64,000 nucleotides of DNA from JAEUPI01 sp963814435 (GTDB taxonomy: Bacteria > Pseudomonadota > Gammaproteobacteria > Burkholderiales > Burkholderiaceae_C), in contig CAWFCV010000034.1 in the NCBI GenBank assembly GCA_963814435.1, forward strand, positions 124,001 to 188,000, in the 5' to 3' direction. Position numbers and translations under genes: made by a program. This document shows, piece after piece, positions 1 through 10,095 of the stretch. The notes beneath the pieces were generated by a model. That model made no database searches, had not been told where the DNA came from, and saw only the letters and a program-made list of their open reading frames with translations. Each line of letters begins with the position of its first letter. Within the stretch, counting starts at the first letter, position 1.

Positions 1-1133
1 TCGGGCGGCGCGGGTGTGCCGGCACCTTCGACGCTGGCGCGGTGCTCGATCAGGCTCTCGGTGCCGCCGAGCGACGTGGCACGCTTCCACAGGCCACGTG
101 CGCGGCGGTGGCGATGGCCGCGACTTCGCCGCCGCGGACTCGGATCGACAACATGCCGCCGAAGCCGCCGTGCATCTGCCGTGCGGCGACGGCATGGCCC
201 GGGCTTTCGGGCAAGCCCGGATAGAGCACGGCAGACACCCGCGCATGGCGCGCGAAGTGCTCGGCAATGCGCTGGGCCGAGCTCGACGCGCAGCGCACGC
301 GCAGGTACAGCGTGCGCATGCCGCGCAGCATCAGCCAGGCCTCGAACGAGCCCAGTGTGCCGCCGATCTGCGCGCGCACCATCTTCACGCGCTTCCAGAA
401 CTCGTCGTCGTCGCGCGTGACCAGCACGCCGGCGATCAGGTCGGAGTGGCCGTTCAGGTACTTGGTGCCGGCGTGCATCACGATGTCGGCGCCATGCTCG
501 ATCGGCCGTGTCAACACCGGCGTCGCGACGGTGGAGTCCACCGCCAGCCGGGCGCCGGCGCCGTGCGCGATCGCGGCGGTGGCGGCGATGTCGGTGACGG
601 TCCACAAGCGGGTTGGCCGGCGTTTCGACCCACACCAGCTTGGTCTTGCCCGGCTGCACGGCGGCGTGCACCGCGGCCGGATCGGTCATGTCGATCAGCT
701 CGACCCACAGGCCCCAGCGCGTTGCGAAGTTCATCAGCCAGTTGCGCAGCGACCAGTACATCACCTTCGGCGCGAGCACATGGTCGCCCGGCGCCAGCGC
801 CTGGAACACGGCCGTGGCCGCCGCCATGCCCGACGCGAACAGCGCGGCCTGTGCCCCGTGCTCGAGCTCGGCGATCACGCGCTCGGCCTGATCGAACGCC
901 GGGTTGTCGGCGCGCGCGTACGCGCGGCCCGAGCGGTACTGGTTGTCGGGGTCGCGCAGGTAGGTCGACGACACATGGATCGGCGGCGTGATCGCACGCG
1001 TCTTGTCGTCGATCCAGCCCAGCGCCTGCGCGGCGATCGTCTCGGGCTTCACGTGTTTGGCGTCCATGTCGCGGGTCTGCTGGTGGGTGCGGTCGCGCAT
1101 GGTGCGTCGCGTGCCCGGGGCATCGTACGTCAT
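1..1133 (-). CDS. Trans-sulfuration PLP enzyme, cystathionine beta-lyase-like (frameshifted, 3' end cut by window edge)
   Basis: This encodes a PLP-dependent Cys/Met-metabolism enzyme of the MetC/MetB fold, probably cleaving cystathionine in methionine synthesis. The PLP-lysine region reads HAGTKYLNGHSDLIAG, and the C-terminal family signature SLGGTESLIEHR lies at the window edge. The reading frame is broken twice: near position 606, where dropping one base restores NPLWTVTDI, and near position 95, where VACGS should run into LWKRATSLGG. The protein continues cleanly in the new frame each time, so base errors are more likely than decay. ATG 1133 is the longest start; ATG 1067 (MDAKHVKPET) is an alternative. 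Gamma-lyase activity cannot be excluded. It is divergent from the downstream Bug protein gene. Confidence 0.82.
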   Translation of the reverse strand, partial: MTYDAPGTRRTMRDRTHQQTRDMDAKHVKPETIAAQALGWIDDKTRAITPPIHVSSTYLRDPDNQYRSGRAYARADNPAFDQAERVIAELEHGAQAALFASGMAAATAVFQALAPGDHVLAPKVMYWSLRNWLMNFATRWGLWVELIDMTDPAAVHAAVQPGKTKLVWVETPANPLVDRHRHRRHRRDRARRRRPAGGGLHRRDAGVDTADRAWRRHRDARRHQVPERPLRPDRRRAGHARRRRVLEAREDGARADRRHTGLVRGLADAARHAHAVPARALRVELGPAHCRALRAPCAGVCRALSGLARKPGPCRRRTADARRLRRHVVDPSPRRRSRGHRHRRARGLWKRATSLGGTESLIEHRASVEGAGTPAPP

Positions 1134-1214
1134 GCCGCGCCCCGAGTTTGTCTGATGGTGAAGTCGCGCGGCGGCCCGGACAATCGGCGCATTCAACAGC
1201 CGAGGAGCTCGACG

Positions 1215-2187
1215 ATGAAGTGGAACAAGGCGATGCCGGCATGGCTCGCGCTGGCCGCGGCGGTGATCGCATCCGGCGCCTGGGCGCAAGCCTGGCCGAC
1301 GCGCGCGCCGATCAAGCTGGTGGCGGTGTTCCCGGCCGGAGGCTCGGTCGACCAGGTGGCGCGCATCCTGAGCGCGCCGCTGCAGCAGCAACTCGGCCAG
1401 ACCGTGGTGGTCGAGAACAAGGGCGGCGCCTCCGGCGCGATCGGCACGGCGGCGGTCGCGCAGTCGCCGCCCGACGGCTACACCTTCGCGGTGGTGTTCG
1501 ACACCCACGGCGTCAACCCGAGCCTGAACCCGAACCTCGGTTTCGACACGCGCAAGGACCTGTCCGCCGTCGCGCTGCTGGGCACCGGTGCGATGGTGCT
1601 GGCCACGCACGCCGACACGCCATACAAGACCTTCGCCGACGTGGTGGCCGCCGCCAAGGCCGAAGAAGGGCGTCAGCTACGGCAGCATCGGCTCGGGCAG
1701 CCTGGGCCACCTGGCGATGGCGCTGCTGGCCAAGGGCGATGGGCTCGATCTCGTGCACGTGCCCTACCGCGGCGGCGGACCGCTGATGAACGACGCCATC
1801 GCCGGCCACGTGCCGCTGTCGGTCGGCTCGGTGTTCCTGATCAAGCCGCACATCGACAGCAAGCGCCTGCGCGGATTGGCCGTCACGACGAGCAAACGTT
1901 CGCCACAACTGCCCGACGTGCCGACGATCGCCGAGAGTGGCTACGCCGGCTTCGACGCACCGGCCTGGTGGGCGGTGCTGGCGCCAGCCAAGACGCCGGC
2001 GGAGATCGTGCAGCGCATGAACCAGGAGATCAACAAGGTGTTGCAGTCACCCGAGGTGGCCGGCAAGCTCGCCGCGCAGGGCATCGAGGTGCGCACCGGC
2101 ACGCCGGCGGCGGCGCAGGCATTCATCGAGAACCAGATCGACATCTGGGCCAAGGTGGTGAAGGACAACAACATCAAGGCCGACTGA
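1215..2187 (+). CDS. Bug/TctC family tripartite tricarboxylate transporter substrate-binding protein (one frameshift)
   Basis: This is a periplasmic solute-binding protein of the Bug (TctC) family, which captures carboxylates. A signal peptide occupies residues 1-25 (MKWNKAMPAW, ending GAWAQ). Family motifs follow: FPAGGSVDQVAR, VVENKGGASGAIG, and near the end PAKTPAEIVQRMNQEI. The start ATG follows a GAGGAG ribosome site. The frame breaks once near 1665, where KAEEGRQL should read KAKKGVSYGSIGSG. The full interval is one base too long for a clean frame, so a single inserted base explains it. The reconstructed length of about 323 residues is normal for the family. No TctA/TctB membrane genes are adjacent, which is usual for Bug proteins. 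The ligand is not predictable. Confidence 0.88.
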
Positions 2188-2354
2188 GGACATGAGCCAG
2201 CGCACTGCGCGCTGGCGAATGCCTCAGGAGGGGCGAGCGCATGCAGGCGCGAGCGCGGGCCGCTGAGGCCGACTGAGGACATGAGCCAGCGCACTGCGCG
2301 CTGGCGAATGCCGCAGGAGGGGCGAGCGCATGCAGGCGCGAGCGCGGGCCGCTC
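2177..2354 (+). repeat. 89-bp direct tandem duplication with internal hairpins
   Basis: Two head-to-tail copies (2177-2265 and 2266-2354) differ at essentially one base (GCCTCAGG versus GCCGCAGG). The first copy contains the last codon and TGA stop of the Bug gene, so the stop region itself is duplicated. Each copy has an inverted repeat with GCCAGCGC and GCGCTGGC arms around a 5-nt loop. The unit lies between convergent genes, so the hairpins could act as terminators for both. Copies this similar suggest a recent duplication. Confidence 0.9.
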
Positions 2355-2357
2355 GGG

Positions 2358-2991
2358 CTATCGCCATTGCGCCCAGTCCGCCACGGCGATACGGGCGACG
2401 ACGGTCCACGACTGACCATCGGGTTTCATCACCACCGCCTCGCCCTCGGCCAGGTGCGGCGGTCCGGCCACCGCGCGAAACGGGATGCCGTGCCCGACCA
2501 TCCAGCGGTTGGTGCCGGCGGGCACCGGCGCCGTGAGAAGTCGCGCCAGCCCGGGATAGTCGCCGCCGCCGCTTTCGCGCATCGCGACGGTGGGCGTCGC
2601 GCCGCCGAACGTGAGCGTGGCGTGGTCCATCGTGCGGCACATCGGGCTGGCCAGCACCTCGCCGAGCGGCAGCTTCAGCGCCGCGATGTCGCGCCCGATG
2701 CGGCGCGCGTCGTCGCGGCCTTGCGGCGACAGCGCTCGCTGGTTCGCGCAATCGTCGAAGCCCTTCATCGCATCGTCGCGTTTGGAGAAATCGGTCGCGG
2801 TGTGGCGGAAGTAGACGACGTAGCCGCCGGTGCGCAGTGCGCGCAGCAGCGCGGCGCCTGTCAGCTGCGCCTGCGCCACCGGCGCCGACGAGCGCTCGGG
2901 CGCGCTGGCGCCGGCCGAGGGTCTGTGCGCCGGCGATCGGCGCCAGCATCGCCAGCACCCAGGCGCACCACGCCTGCGGTGTGCCCTTCAC
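2358..2991 (-). CDS. Histidine phosphatase family protein, probably secreted (one frameshift)
   Basis: This is a phosphoglycerate-mutase-like histidine phosphatase. The phosphate-accepting histidine sits in VYFRHTATD, a variant of the RHG motif, and the second catalytic histidine in MVGHGIPFR. An in-frame GTG at 2991 overlaps the upstream lipoprotein stop as GTGA and begins a signal-like peptide (AWCAWVLAMLAPIAGAQ). That reading joins the phosphatase domain only after a one-base shift near 2930. The interval is one base over a multiple of three, which fits a single insertion. Without the leader the domain starts at 2879. It is the last gene of the MCE-type operon, with translational coupling suggesting a periplasmic partner. 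The substrate is unknown. Confidence 0.78.
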
Positions 2992-3674
2992 GGGCCGGCC
3001 TCCACCAGTGCGATGCGCCGGCGCAAGCGCTGCGCCGTCGCCGCGTCGCCCGCCTGTTCGGCGCCACGCGCCTGCACCTGCAGCCAGGCGAGCAGCGCTC
3101 GCCGCCAACCCTGGGCCGATGCGGTGTCGACCGCCAGCGCCACCACGTCGGGCGACGCACGGCTGCCGCGCATCAGCACCGCCGCGCCGACCAGGCGCGA
3201 CAGGGGATCGGGCATGTCCTTCAACGCCGACAACGCGGCGGCGGATGGGGTGGCGCTCGCGGCGAGCGTTCGGTGGTGCGCCGGCAGCAGCGCGAGCTGC
3301 TGCGCTTCGACGGCGTCGGCCATCAGATAGGCGGCATAGGCCACCTCGGGCGCCGCCGCGTCGCGACGCAAGGACTCGAAGCCGCTGCACGGCTCGAACG
3401 ACAGGCTGGCCACATGGCTGGCGCAGCGCATCAGCTCGGCCCGCGCCAGCAGGTCGGTGCGCCCGGTCGTGGCGATCTCGCGCCGGGCGCGTGCGAACTC
3501 GCTCGCCTCGAGCGCCGTGTTGCCTTGCAGGTAGGCCGCGGCCGCATGTTCCAGCGCCGACTTCGCATTCATCTGCCAATCGGGCGGCGGCGGCGTGCTG
3601 GAGCAGCCTGCCAGTGCAGACAGCACCGCGACCACGACCAGGCGACCAGCGCGGCGCCTCGGGCCCACCGTCAT
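2988..3674 (-). CDS. Lipoprotein of the MCE-type operon
   Basis: This is a 228-residue predicted lipoprotein with a basic N-terminus, a hydrophobic stretch and lipobox LSALAGC, followed by a Ser/Pro-rich linker. The rest is Ala-rich and helical (SALEHAAAAYLQGNTALEASEF), like a helical-repeat or TPR-like fold, with no enzyme motif. Its ATG overlaps the MlaD-type stop as ATGA, and its stop overlaps the phosphatase GTG, so it belongs to the same translationally coupled unit. Many MCE operons encode an auxiliary lipoprotein in this place. The present sequence is not obviously the standard auxiliary family, so a role in the same lipid-transport complex is inferred from position. Confidence 0.72.
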   Translation of the reverse strand: MTVGPRRRAGRLVVVAVLSALAGCSSTPPPPDWQMNAKSALEHAAAAYLQGNTALEASEFARARREIATTGRTDLLARAELMRCASHVASLSFEPCSGFESLRRDAAAPEVAYAAYLMADAVEAQQLALLPAHHRTLAASATPSAAALSALKDMPDPLSRLVGAAVLMRGSRASPDVVALAVDTASAQGWRRALLAWLQVQARGAEQAGDAATAQRLRRRIALVEAGP

Positions 3675-4637
3675 GGCAGCTTGATTTCCGTGTCGCGCGC
3701 GAACGGCCATTTGCGGTTGACCTCGTTGACCAGATGCTCCACCTTGCGCAGGTTCGCCTCGACGTCGGCACGCAGTGCGCCGAGGTCGGTGGTGGCGACC
3801 TTCACGTTGCCGGTGACGGCCTGCGCGTCGACCAGGATGGCGTCCACCTTCTGCAGGCTGGCGCGCGCATCGCCGAGCAGGCCCTTCAACTGCACGATGG
3901 TCTCGCGCGACTCGGGCAACACGCCGCCGGTGCCGAACACCTGCGCGTCGGCCTTCACCGCCATCGCGTCGAAGCGGGCCAGCAGTGCGTTGGTGCGGGC
4001 CAAGCGTCGTCGCCAGCTGCCTGGCGGCTTTGTCGTCGCCGAACAGCACGCCCATCGCGCCCTGCGGGCCCTTCAGCTTCTCGGTGGTGGCCTGCACGTT
4101 GGCCAGGCTCGCGGCGAGCGCCGAGTTTTCGGCGGTGAGCGTGGTGAGGTTGACCACCAGGTCGCGCGTGGCCGCCACCAGGCGCGGAATCTCCTCGGTC
4201 GAGTCGCCGCGCAGCACGCTGCGCACCGCGCCGTCGGGCAGCGGCGGGTCGGTCATGATGCCGCTGAAGGCGCGGATATTGGTGCCGCCAACCAACCCGC
4301 GCACGAGGGTGAAAACGCTCGACTGGCGCAGCCAGTGCGCGTCCTGGCGCGGCACGTCGACCAGGATGCGCGCCTTGCCGTCCTCGCCGAGTTCGATGCG
4401 CCGCACGCGGCCGATCGGAAAGCCCGCGAACGTGAGATCCATGCCGACCACCACGCCTTCGGAGTCGTCGGCCACCAGCACCAGCCGCTGCGTGGGCTCG
4501 AACGCGCCGCGCGCATACATCAGGTAGAGCACCGAGCCGAGCACCAGCGCCGCCAGCAGCACGAGCAGCAGCGTGGCCTTGAGCTCCAGGTGGCGCACCG
4601 GCGCGGGGGTGTCGGGGGCGTCTTTCACCGTTGCCAT
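3671..4637 (-). CDS. MlaD/MCE family lipid-transport protein (one frameshift)
   Basis: This is the membrane-anchored MCE subunit of an Mla-like lipid ABC transporter. A single N-terminal transmembrane helix (about residues 18-40) precedes the MCE domain (VVVGMDLTFAGFPIGRVRRI) and a long C-terminal helical region (ANVQATTEKLKGP) that would form a periplasmic shaft. The frame breaks near 4003: ATTLGPHQR should continue as LARTNALLARFDAM. The interval is one base over a multiple of three, consistent with one inserted base. The start overlaps the MlaE stop as ATGA. The reconstructed protein is about 321 residues, typical for the family. Confidence 0.85.
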
Positions 4638-5440
4638 CAGTAGTAGTTGCCGACCAGCGAGGCGACCTCGATCAGCAGGATCAGCGCGAACATGCGGATC
4701 AGCCCGCGCACCTCGGCGCTGGTGCGCGTACGCGACGGCGGCGGGTCGATCCACGCCGAGGCCATCGGGATCACCGACACCGCCAGGCTGAACAGCAGCG
4801 TCTTCAGCGCGAAGATCAGCGACAGCGCCGGGTTGAACACATGGCCCACGGTGCGCGTGTAGCCGGCAAATCCCCAGGGCGTGAAGCCGTAGACCACGCC
4901 ATACGCCAGCAGCAGCGACACCACGCAGCTCACCGCCGCCAGTGTGATCACGCTGAACACGCCGGCCAGCACCCGCGGCAGCACTTCGCGGCGCATCGGG
5001 TCGACGCCGCCGCGCGTCAGGGCTTCCAGCGCGCCGCTGCGGCGCATCGCCGCCAGCTCTTCGCCGTCGGGCAGCGTGCAGCGCACGGCGACGAACAGCG
5101 CCGCGGTGAGCGGTATCAGCTCGAGCACCAGCACGCGCACCACCATCTCGAGCGCGTAGCGCGTCAGTCCGTAGCTGAGCGCGGTGACCACCACGATGCG
5201 GATCAGCACCAGGCTGATCAGCGAGCTGAGCAGCGTGAACCACCACAGCACCGGCACCGTGCCCTGCACGATCTGCCGCGCCAGCGCCGGCCGGTTGTCG
5301 CGCGCATAACTCGACGGCGACAGTGCCAGCACCGCGGTCACCGCACCGAAGCGGACGATGCGCGCCCAATCCGCCAGCCAGCGCAGCGTGGCGCGCGCCG
5401 GACGCGCGTGCGCACCGTCGGACGGCAGGTTCACGATCAT
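4637..5440 (-). CDS. MlaE-type ABC transporter permease
   Basis: This is the integral membrane permease of an Mla-like lipid transporter, 267 residues. Family segments are visible: the amphipathic region ARQIVQGTVPVLWWFTLLSS, the ELIPLTAALFVAVR helix that includes the conserved coupling-helix area before EELAAMRRSGALEALTRGG, and PRVLAGVFSVITLAAVSCVVS. Four to five transmembrane helices are evident. The chosen start is MIVNLPSDG, although the frame is open upstream. It overlaps the MlaD start by ATGA. No ATPase (MlaF) gene is found beside it; the next gene upstream is an unrelated monooxygenase. Confidence 0.87.
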   Translation of the reverse strand: MIVNLPSDGAHARPARATLRWLADWARIVRFGAVTAVLALSPSSYARDNRPALARQIVQGTVPVLWWFTLLSSLISLVLIRIVVVTALSYGLTRYALEMVVRVLVLELIPLTAALFVAVRCTLPDGEELAAMRRSGALEALTRGGVDPMRREVLPRVLAGVFSVITLAAVSCVVSLLLAYGVVYGFTPWGFAGYTRTVGHVFNPALSLIFALKTLLFSLAVSVIPMASAWIDPPPSRTRTSAEVRGLIRMFALILLIEVASLVGNYY

Positions 5441-5507
5441 GCGCTGATGATAGGCGGGCGCCCCGGCTTGCGCGATGGCTGAACGCAACGCACGACGCCG
5501 CCGCTCG

Positions 5508-6497
<990 letters not shown>

Positions 6498-6576
6498 GCC
6501 GCGATCATGCACCCACGCAAACCTCGGTGCTCGCGCGGTGGTATGTTTGCGCAATGCCGTTGCCCGAAACCACGCC

Positions 6577-7401
6577 ATGACCGATCTGGTCGTACGCCGC
6601 CTGCTGGTCGATCTGGAAACGCCGCTGCCGCGCCACTGGTGCGGCGGCGACGCCTTTCGCAGCGCGTGGTTCAACGCGCTGTCGATGAGCTTTCCAGTCG
6701 GCGAGCAGTTCTTCATCGATTCGGTGCGCAACGGCCTGCAGCAGTTGCCGCCCGACGCGCGCGGCCGCTTCGAGGCCGAGGCCAGGGCCTTCATCGGCCA
6801 GGAGGCGACGCACCGGCGCATCCACGCGCTGTTCAATGCCCACCTGGCGACGCAAGGCCTGGTCAACCACTGGGAAGCGCGCGCTGTGCGACGCATGAAG
6901 CGGCTCGAAGGCGTGGACGTGCGCGCCTGGGTGGGCGTGACGGCGGCCACCGAACACTTCACTGCGATCCTGGCCGAGTACCTGCTCACGACCCCGCAGG
7001 TGCTGCAGGGCGCCGAGCCGCGACTGGCGACGCTGTGGCTGTGGCACGCCAGCGAAGAAAGCGAACACCGCAGCACCGCGTTCGACCTGTACCGCGCGCT
7101 CGGCGGCGACGAACGCTGGCGGCTGCGGCTGTTTCGCATGGTCACGCTGTACTTTCTGAGCGATGTGCTGCGCCAGACGGTGCACAACCTGTGGCGCGAC
7201 GGCAGCCTCTGGCGTGTCGGCACCTGGACCAGCGGATGGCGTTTCCTGCTCGGGCGCGGCGGCCTGCTGCGCGCGCTGGCCGGGCCCTGGCGCCGCTACA
7301 AGGCCGCGGATTTCCACCCCGCGCAGCAGGACGCCGCACCGGCGCTGCAATGGCTGCGCGACAACGGCGCGTCGTACGAAGTGGTGGGCCGGCCGGCCTG
7401 A
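6577..7401 (+). CDS. Putative metal-dependent hydrolase, PF10118-like
   Basis: This is a 274-residue helical protein of the predicted metal-dependent hydrolase family. Conserved metal-ligand candidates are visible: FPVGEQFF, ARAFIGQEATHRRIH, VTAATEHFTA and HASEESEHRSTAFDL. These repeated E and ExxH motifs look like a diiron or ferritin-like four-helix arrangement. Start ATG 6577 (MTDLVVRRLLVDLE) is preceded by only weak ribosome-site similarity. The next gene follows 40 bp downstream on the same strand and may be co-transcribed. The biochemical role of the family is not established. Confidence 0.78.
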   Translation: MTDLVVRRLLVDLETPLPRHWCGGDAFRSAWFNALSMSFPVGEQFFIDSVRNGLQQLPPDARGRFEAEARAFIGQEATHRRIHALFNAHLATQGLVNHWEARAVRRMKRLEGVDVRAWVGVTAATEHFTAILAEYLLTTPQVLQGAEPRLATLWLWHASEESEHRSTAFDLYRALGGDERWRLRLFRMVTLYFLSDVLRQTVHNLWRDGSLWRVGTWTSGWRFLLGRGGLLRALAGPWRRYKAADFHPAQQDAAPALQWLRDNGASYEVVGRPA

Positions 7402-7441
7402 GCCAGGCTGCACCGATGAAGAACCGACGGGGAGCGTCGAG

Positions 7442-7900
7442 ATGAGCGATGCCAATGCCGTGCAACCCTGGGTCGATCTGGCGCTGGCGCCGTGGCGCCT
7501 GGCGATGCAGGCCACCCAGGCCTGGCCGATGGCGCTCGCGCCGCAATCGCTGACCCAGCCGATCAACCCGGGCTGGACCTTCGGCAACCTGATCCAGGTG
7601 ACCGAACAGAACTCCACCGCGCCCGATACCGAGCAGGAGATCGTGCGCCGCCACAGTTACGGGCGTCAGATCGGGCGCATGATGGACGCGGTGGATCTGC
7701 TGATCGATCACGCGCCGGCGGCAGTGAAGAAGGATCCACGCGCGACCGAGTTGAAGAAGATCCAGCGCGACGTCGATGCGATCAAGAAGGCGCAGCAGGG
7801 CCGCCGCGTCGAACAGCTGCGCGCCGAGCTGCGACAGATCCGCGAGTCCGACGCCACGGCGTGGCGCGAGTTGTCACGCGAGTTCACGGCAGCGCGCTGA
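7442..7900 (+). CDS. Conserved hypothetical protein, helical
   Basis: I do not recognise this 152-residue protein. It begins MSDANAVQPWVDLALAPWRL, with a hydrophobic Trp- and Pro-rich first third. It ends in a charged helical region (KKIQRDVDAIKKAQQGRRVEQL) likely to form a coiled coil. The layout, an amphipathic start followed by a coiled coil, recalls granule- or membrane-associated helical proteins such as phasin-like families, but no signature proves it. A GGGGAG-type ribosome site precedes ATG 7442. It follows the PF10118-like gene by 40 bp, suggesting one transcript. Confidence 0.65.
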   Translation: MSDANAVQPWVDLALAPWRLAMQATQAWPMALAPQSLTQPINPGWTFGNLIQVTEQNSTAPDTEQEIVRRHSYGRQIGRMMDAVDLLIDHAPAAVKKDPRATELKKIQRDVDAIKKAQQGRRVEQLRAELRQIRESDATAWRELSREFTAAR

Positions 7901-7934
7901 AGCGCTTGATCGCGTGCTCGATTCCTGCGGTCTT

Positions 7935-7955
7935 GCCGGCGGCCAAGCCGCCGGT
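7935..7955. terminator. Candidate bidirectional terminator hairpin
   Basis: An inverted repeat with GCCGGCGGC and GCCGCCGGT arms (one G-T pair) around a 3-nt loop lies between the convergent genes ending at 7900 and 7967. No T-tract follows, so the terminator role is inferred from location and stem strength. Confidence 0.45.
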
Positions 7956-7966
7956 GGCGACGCCGT

Positions 7967-10012
7967 CTACCAGTCGCCCACCACCACCTGCCCTTGCGTG
8001 AGGTACACGATCTTGCTGTCGAGCTGAAGGCTGCGGTCGCCCCACAGGTCGGGGTAAGTCGTCGGGCCCACCGGCGCGGGCAGGAGGGCTTTCACGGCCA
8101 GGCTGCGTGCCTGGGTGTCGACCTCGATGCGCTGCAGCCCATGCGCGGGGTTGGCGGCGTAGGGTGTGGCCGTGAGCGTCACGGGCAGGCCGATACGAGC
8201 CACGGCGCCGCTTTGCAGCCAGTTGATGCCGTGGCTCGAATAGTCCAATGCGCTCTGGCTGCCGGCAGCGCCGAGGGTGCGCGCGTCCAGCGCCTTCGGT
8301 TGGGTGGCATCGCTGACGTCGAACAGGCCGAGCTTGATGCCGCCGATTCGGCCGCTCGCGTCGACTTCGCGGCCCACGCCGAACAGCAGGCCGTCGGTCA
8401 GCGGGAACAGGTAGTCCGAGAAACCGGGCACCTCCAGCGAGCCGGCCACGCGCGGATCGGCCGGGTCGGCGAGGTCGAGCACGTACAGCGGATCGACGCG
8501 GCGAAACGTGACCAGATAGCCGCGCGCACCGGCAAAGCGCACCGCGTGCACCTGCTCGCCGGGCTTGCCCAGCGGCTCGGGATGTTTGCTGTTGGGCAAC
8601 GTGCCGATCGTGGCCAGCGTCTTGTCGGCGGCCGACTCGCGCAGGACCGTCAGCGTCGCGGGCGATGGTGGCGGTGCGCTGCCCGACGTGGCGTCTTCGG
8701 GCAGCACCCAGCCGAGCTCGCCGGTGAAGCTCAGCACGCGCAGGTCGCCGTTGTGTTCACTCAGGCGGTACGGCTTGCGCTGCGCATCCCAGCCGAGATG
8801 GCCCTTGACCTCACCCGAGGCGCGGTAGTCGATCGCCAGGCCGTCGACCGAGAACTTGTGCAGGTCGGTCGCGAACTGCGGCGCGAAGTGCACGCGCCCC
8901 GTCGCGAGGATTTCATACGGGAAGCGCGTCGTCGCCAGGTACAGGTTTTTCGGCGCCATGTACAGCGCCTCGGTACCGCCGACGAAGCAGCGGCCGGCGC
9001 GCTCGAGCGTGGGCGATGCGAGGTCGATTGCCGTGATCGTCGTCACTTCGATCGCGAGCGAGCGGTTCTTCGGCTGCACATAGCAGTCGGTGTCGGCCAC
9101 CAGCGGCCGAGCGGCCGCGCCCGCCGCGCGCCAGGCCGGCAGGACGTCGGCCGTGGACATCCTGGCAAGCTCGGCGTCCCGTTGTTGTGCGGTGGCATTC
9201 GAGGGCAGGAGTTCGAACGGCAGACGAGGTGCGTGCGTGGTCACGAGCACCAGCACGTTGCCGATCAGCCGGCTGCCCACGAGACGCCCGTCGATCGCGG
9301 CGCGTGGGCCGAGCGTAGCGTCGCCCGCCGCGTCGAGGTCGATGAATTGCAGCTGCAGGCTCGACTGCATCGCGAACGGCGCGTAGATCAGCGCGCCGGC
9401 GGCGGGGCAGGGCATCTCGGGCAGGCACGGCAGCGGCAGCGCCACCGGAACCAGCGATTCGCTCAATGCCACCAATCGCCGCGCCGCGGGCGCCAGCAGC
9501 AGGCCGCGCGGCACGGCGTAGGCCGATGCGTCAGCGGGCAGCGGCAGCACCTGCACCGGCTCGATCGCGCCCCCCGCGCGACGGCGGTGCACGAGCAGCC
9601 GGTGCGCAACGTCGCCGCTGGCGTTGCGCGCGGTGGTGTCCAGCGCATAGACCGATGCGCCGTCGGTCTTCAGCAGATCTTCTTCGTCGACGCCAGCTTC
9701 CTGGATCGTGGTGTTGGAGTACGCCACCGCGGCGCCGGTTGCCGAAACCGCCAGTGCGGCGCTCGGTGCGCCCACGCCGTCCAGCGCGACGCCGGGCGCC
9801 AGCTGGCGCTGGGCATCGCGCGCGCGCAGCAGGGACTTCACATGCTCGAGCAGCTCGCCCGATCTGGAGGCTGCCAACGCGACTTCGGTCGCCGGGGTGG
9901 TCGGCTCGGGCGACGAGCCGCCGCCGCAGGCGGTCGACAACAGCGCCACCAGCGTGAGCAGCCAAGGGGCTGCACCGCGCTGACCCCTAGGTTGATTGCG
10001 TGCGGGCGACAT
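7967..10012 (-). CDS. Secreted beta-propeller domain lipoprotein (PF09826-like)
   Basis: This is a 681-residue protein exported as a lipoprotein: the N-terminus is basic, then TLVALLSTACGGG with the lipobox Cys, then a Ser/Pro/Thr linker. The family signature follows near residue 100: YSNTTIQEAGVDEEDLLKTD. Blade-like repeats run to the C-terminus (LPFELLPSNATAQ, YLVTFRRVDPLYVLDLADP, DYLFPLTDGLLFGVGREVD). This matches the beta-propeller domain family described for archaea and bacteria, whose function is unknown. The start at ATG 10012 has a strong AAGGAGG ribosome site. It is divergent from the DUF6502 gene, with a palindrome between them. A related protein is encoded at 19487. Confidence 0.85.
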   Translation of the reverse strand: MSPARNQPRGQRGAAPWLLTLVALLSTACGGGSSPEPTTPATEVALAASRSGELLEHVKSLLRARDAQRQLAPGVALDGVGAPSAALAVSATGAAVAYSNTTIQEAGVDEEDLLKTDGASVYALDTTARNASGDVAHRLLVHRRRAGGAIEPVQVLPLPADASAYAVPRGLLLAPAARRLVALSESLVPVALPLPCLPEMPCPAAGALIYAPFAMQSSLQLQFIDLDAAGDATLGPRAAIDGRLVGSRLIGNVLVLVTTHAPRLPFELLPSNATAQQRDAELARMSTADVLPAWRAAGAAARPLVADTDCYVQPKNRSLAIEVTTITAIDLASPTLERAGRCFVGGTEALYMAPKNLYLATTRFPYEILATGRVHFAPQFATDLHKFSVDGLAIDYRASGEVKGHLGWDAQRKPYRLSEHNGDLRVLSFTGELGWVLPEDATSGSAPPPSPATLTVLRESAADKTLATIGTLPNSKHPEPLGKPGEQVHAVRFAGARGYLVTFRRVDPLYVLDLADPADPRVAGSLEVPGFSDYLFPLTDGLLFGVGREVDASGRIGGIKLGLFDVSDATQPKALDARTLGAAGSQSALDYSSHGINWLQSGAVARIGLPVTLTATPYAANPAHGLQRIEVDTQARSLAVKALLPAPVGPTTYPDLWGDRSLQLDSKIVYLTQGQVVVGDW

Positions 10013-10039
10013 AAGCCCTCCTTGCCGAGTGAAACTGCC

Positions 10040-10058
10040 TGTGGGACAATATCCCACA
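10040..10058. promoter_or_regulatory. Palindrome in divergent promoter region
   Basis: A 7-bp-arm inverted repeat with core GTGGGACAATATCCCAC lies between the divergent beta-propeller lipoprotein (ATG 10012) and DUF6502 protein (GTG 10096). Only 83 bp separate the two starts, so the palindrome must overlap at least one promoter or 5' UTR. It is a good operator candidate; the binding protein is unknown. Confidence 0.5.
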
Positions 10059-10095
10059 ACTTGCTGCGGCGTCAAGCGTCCAACGTCAACCAACT

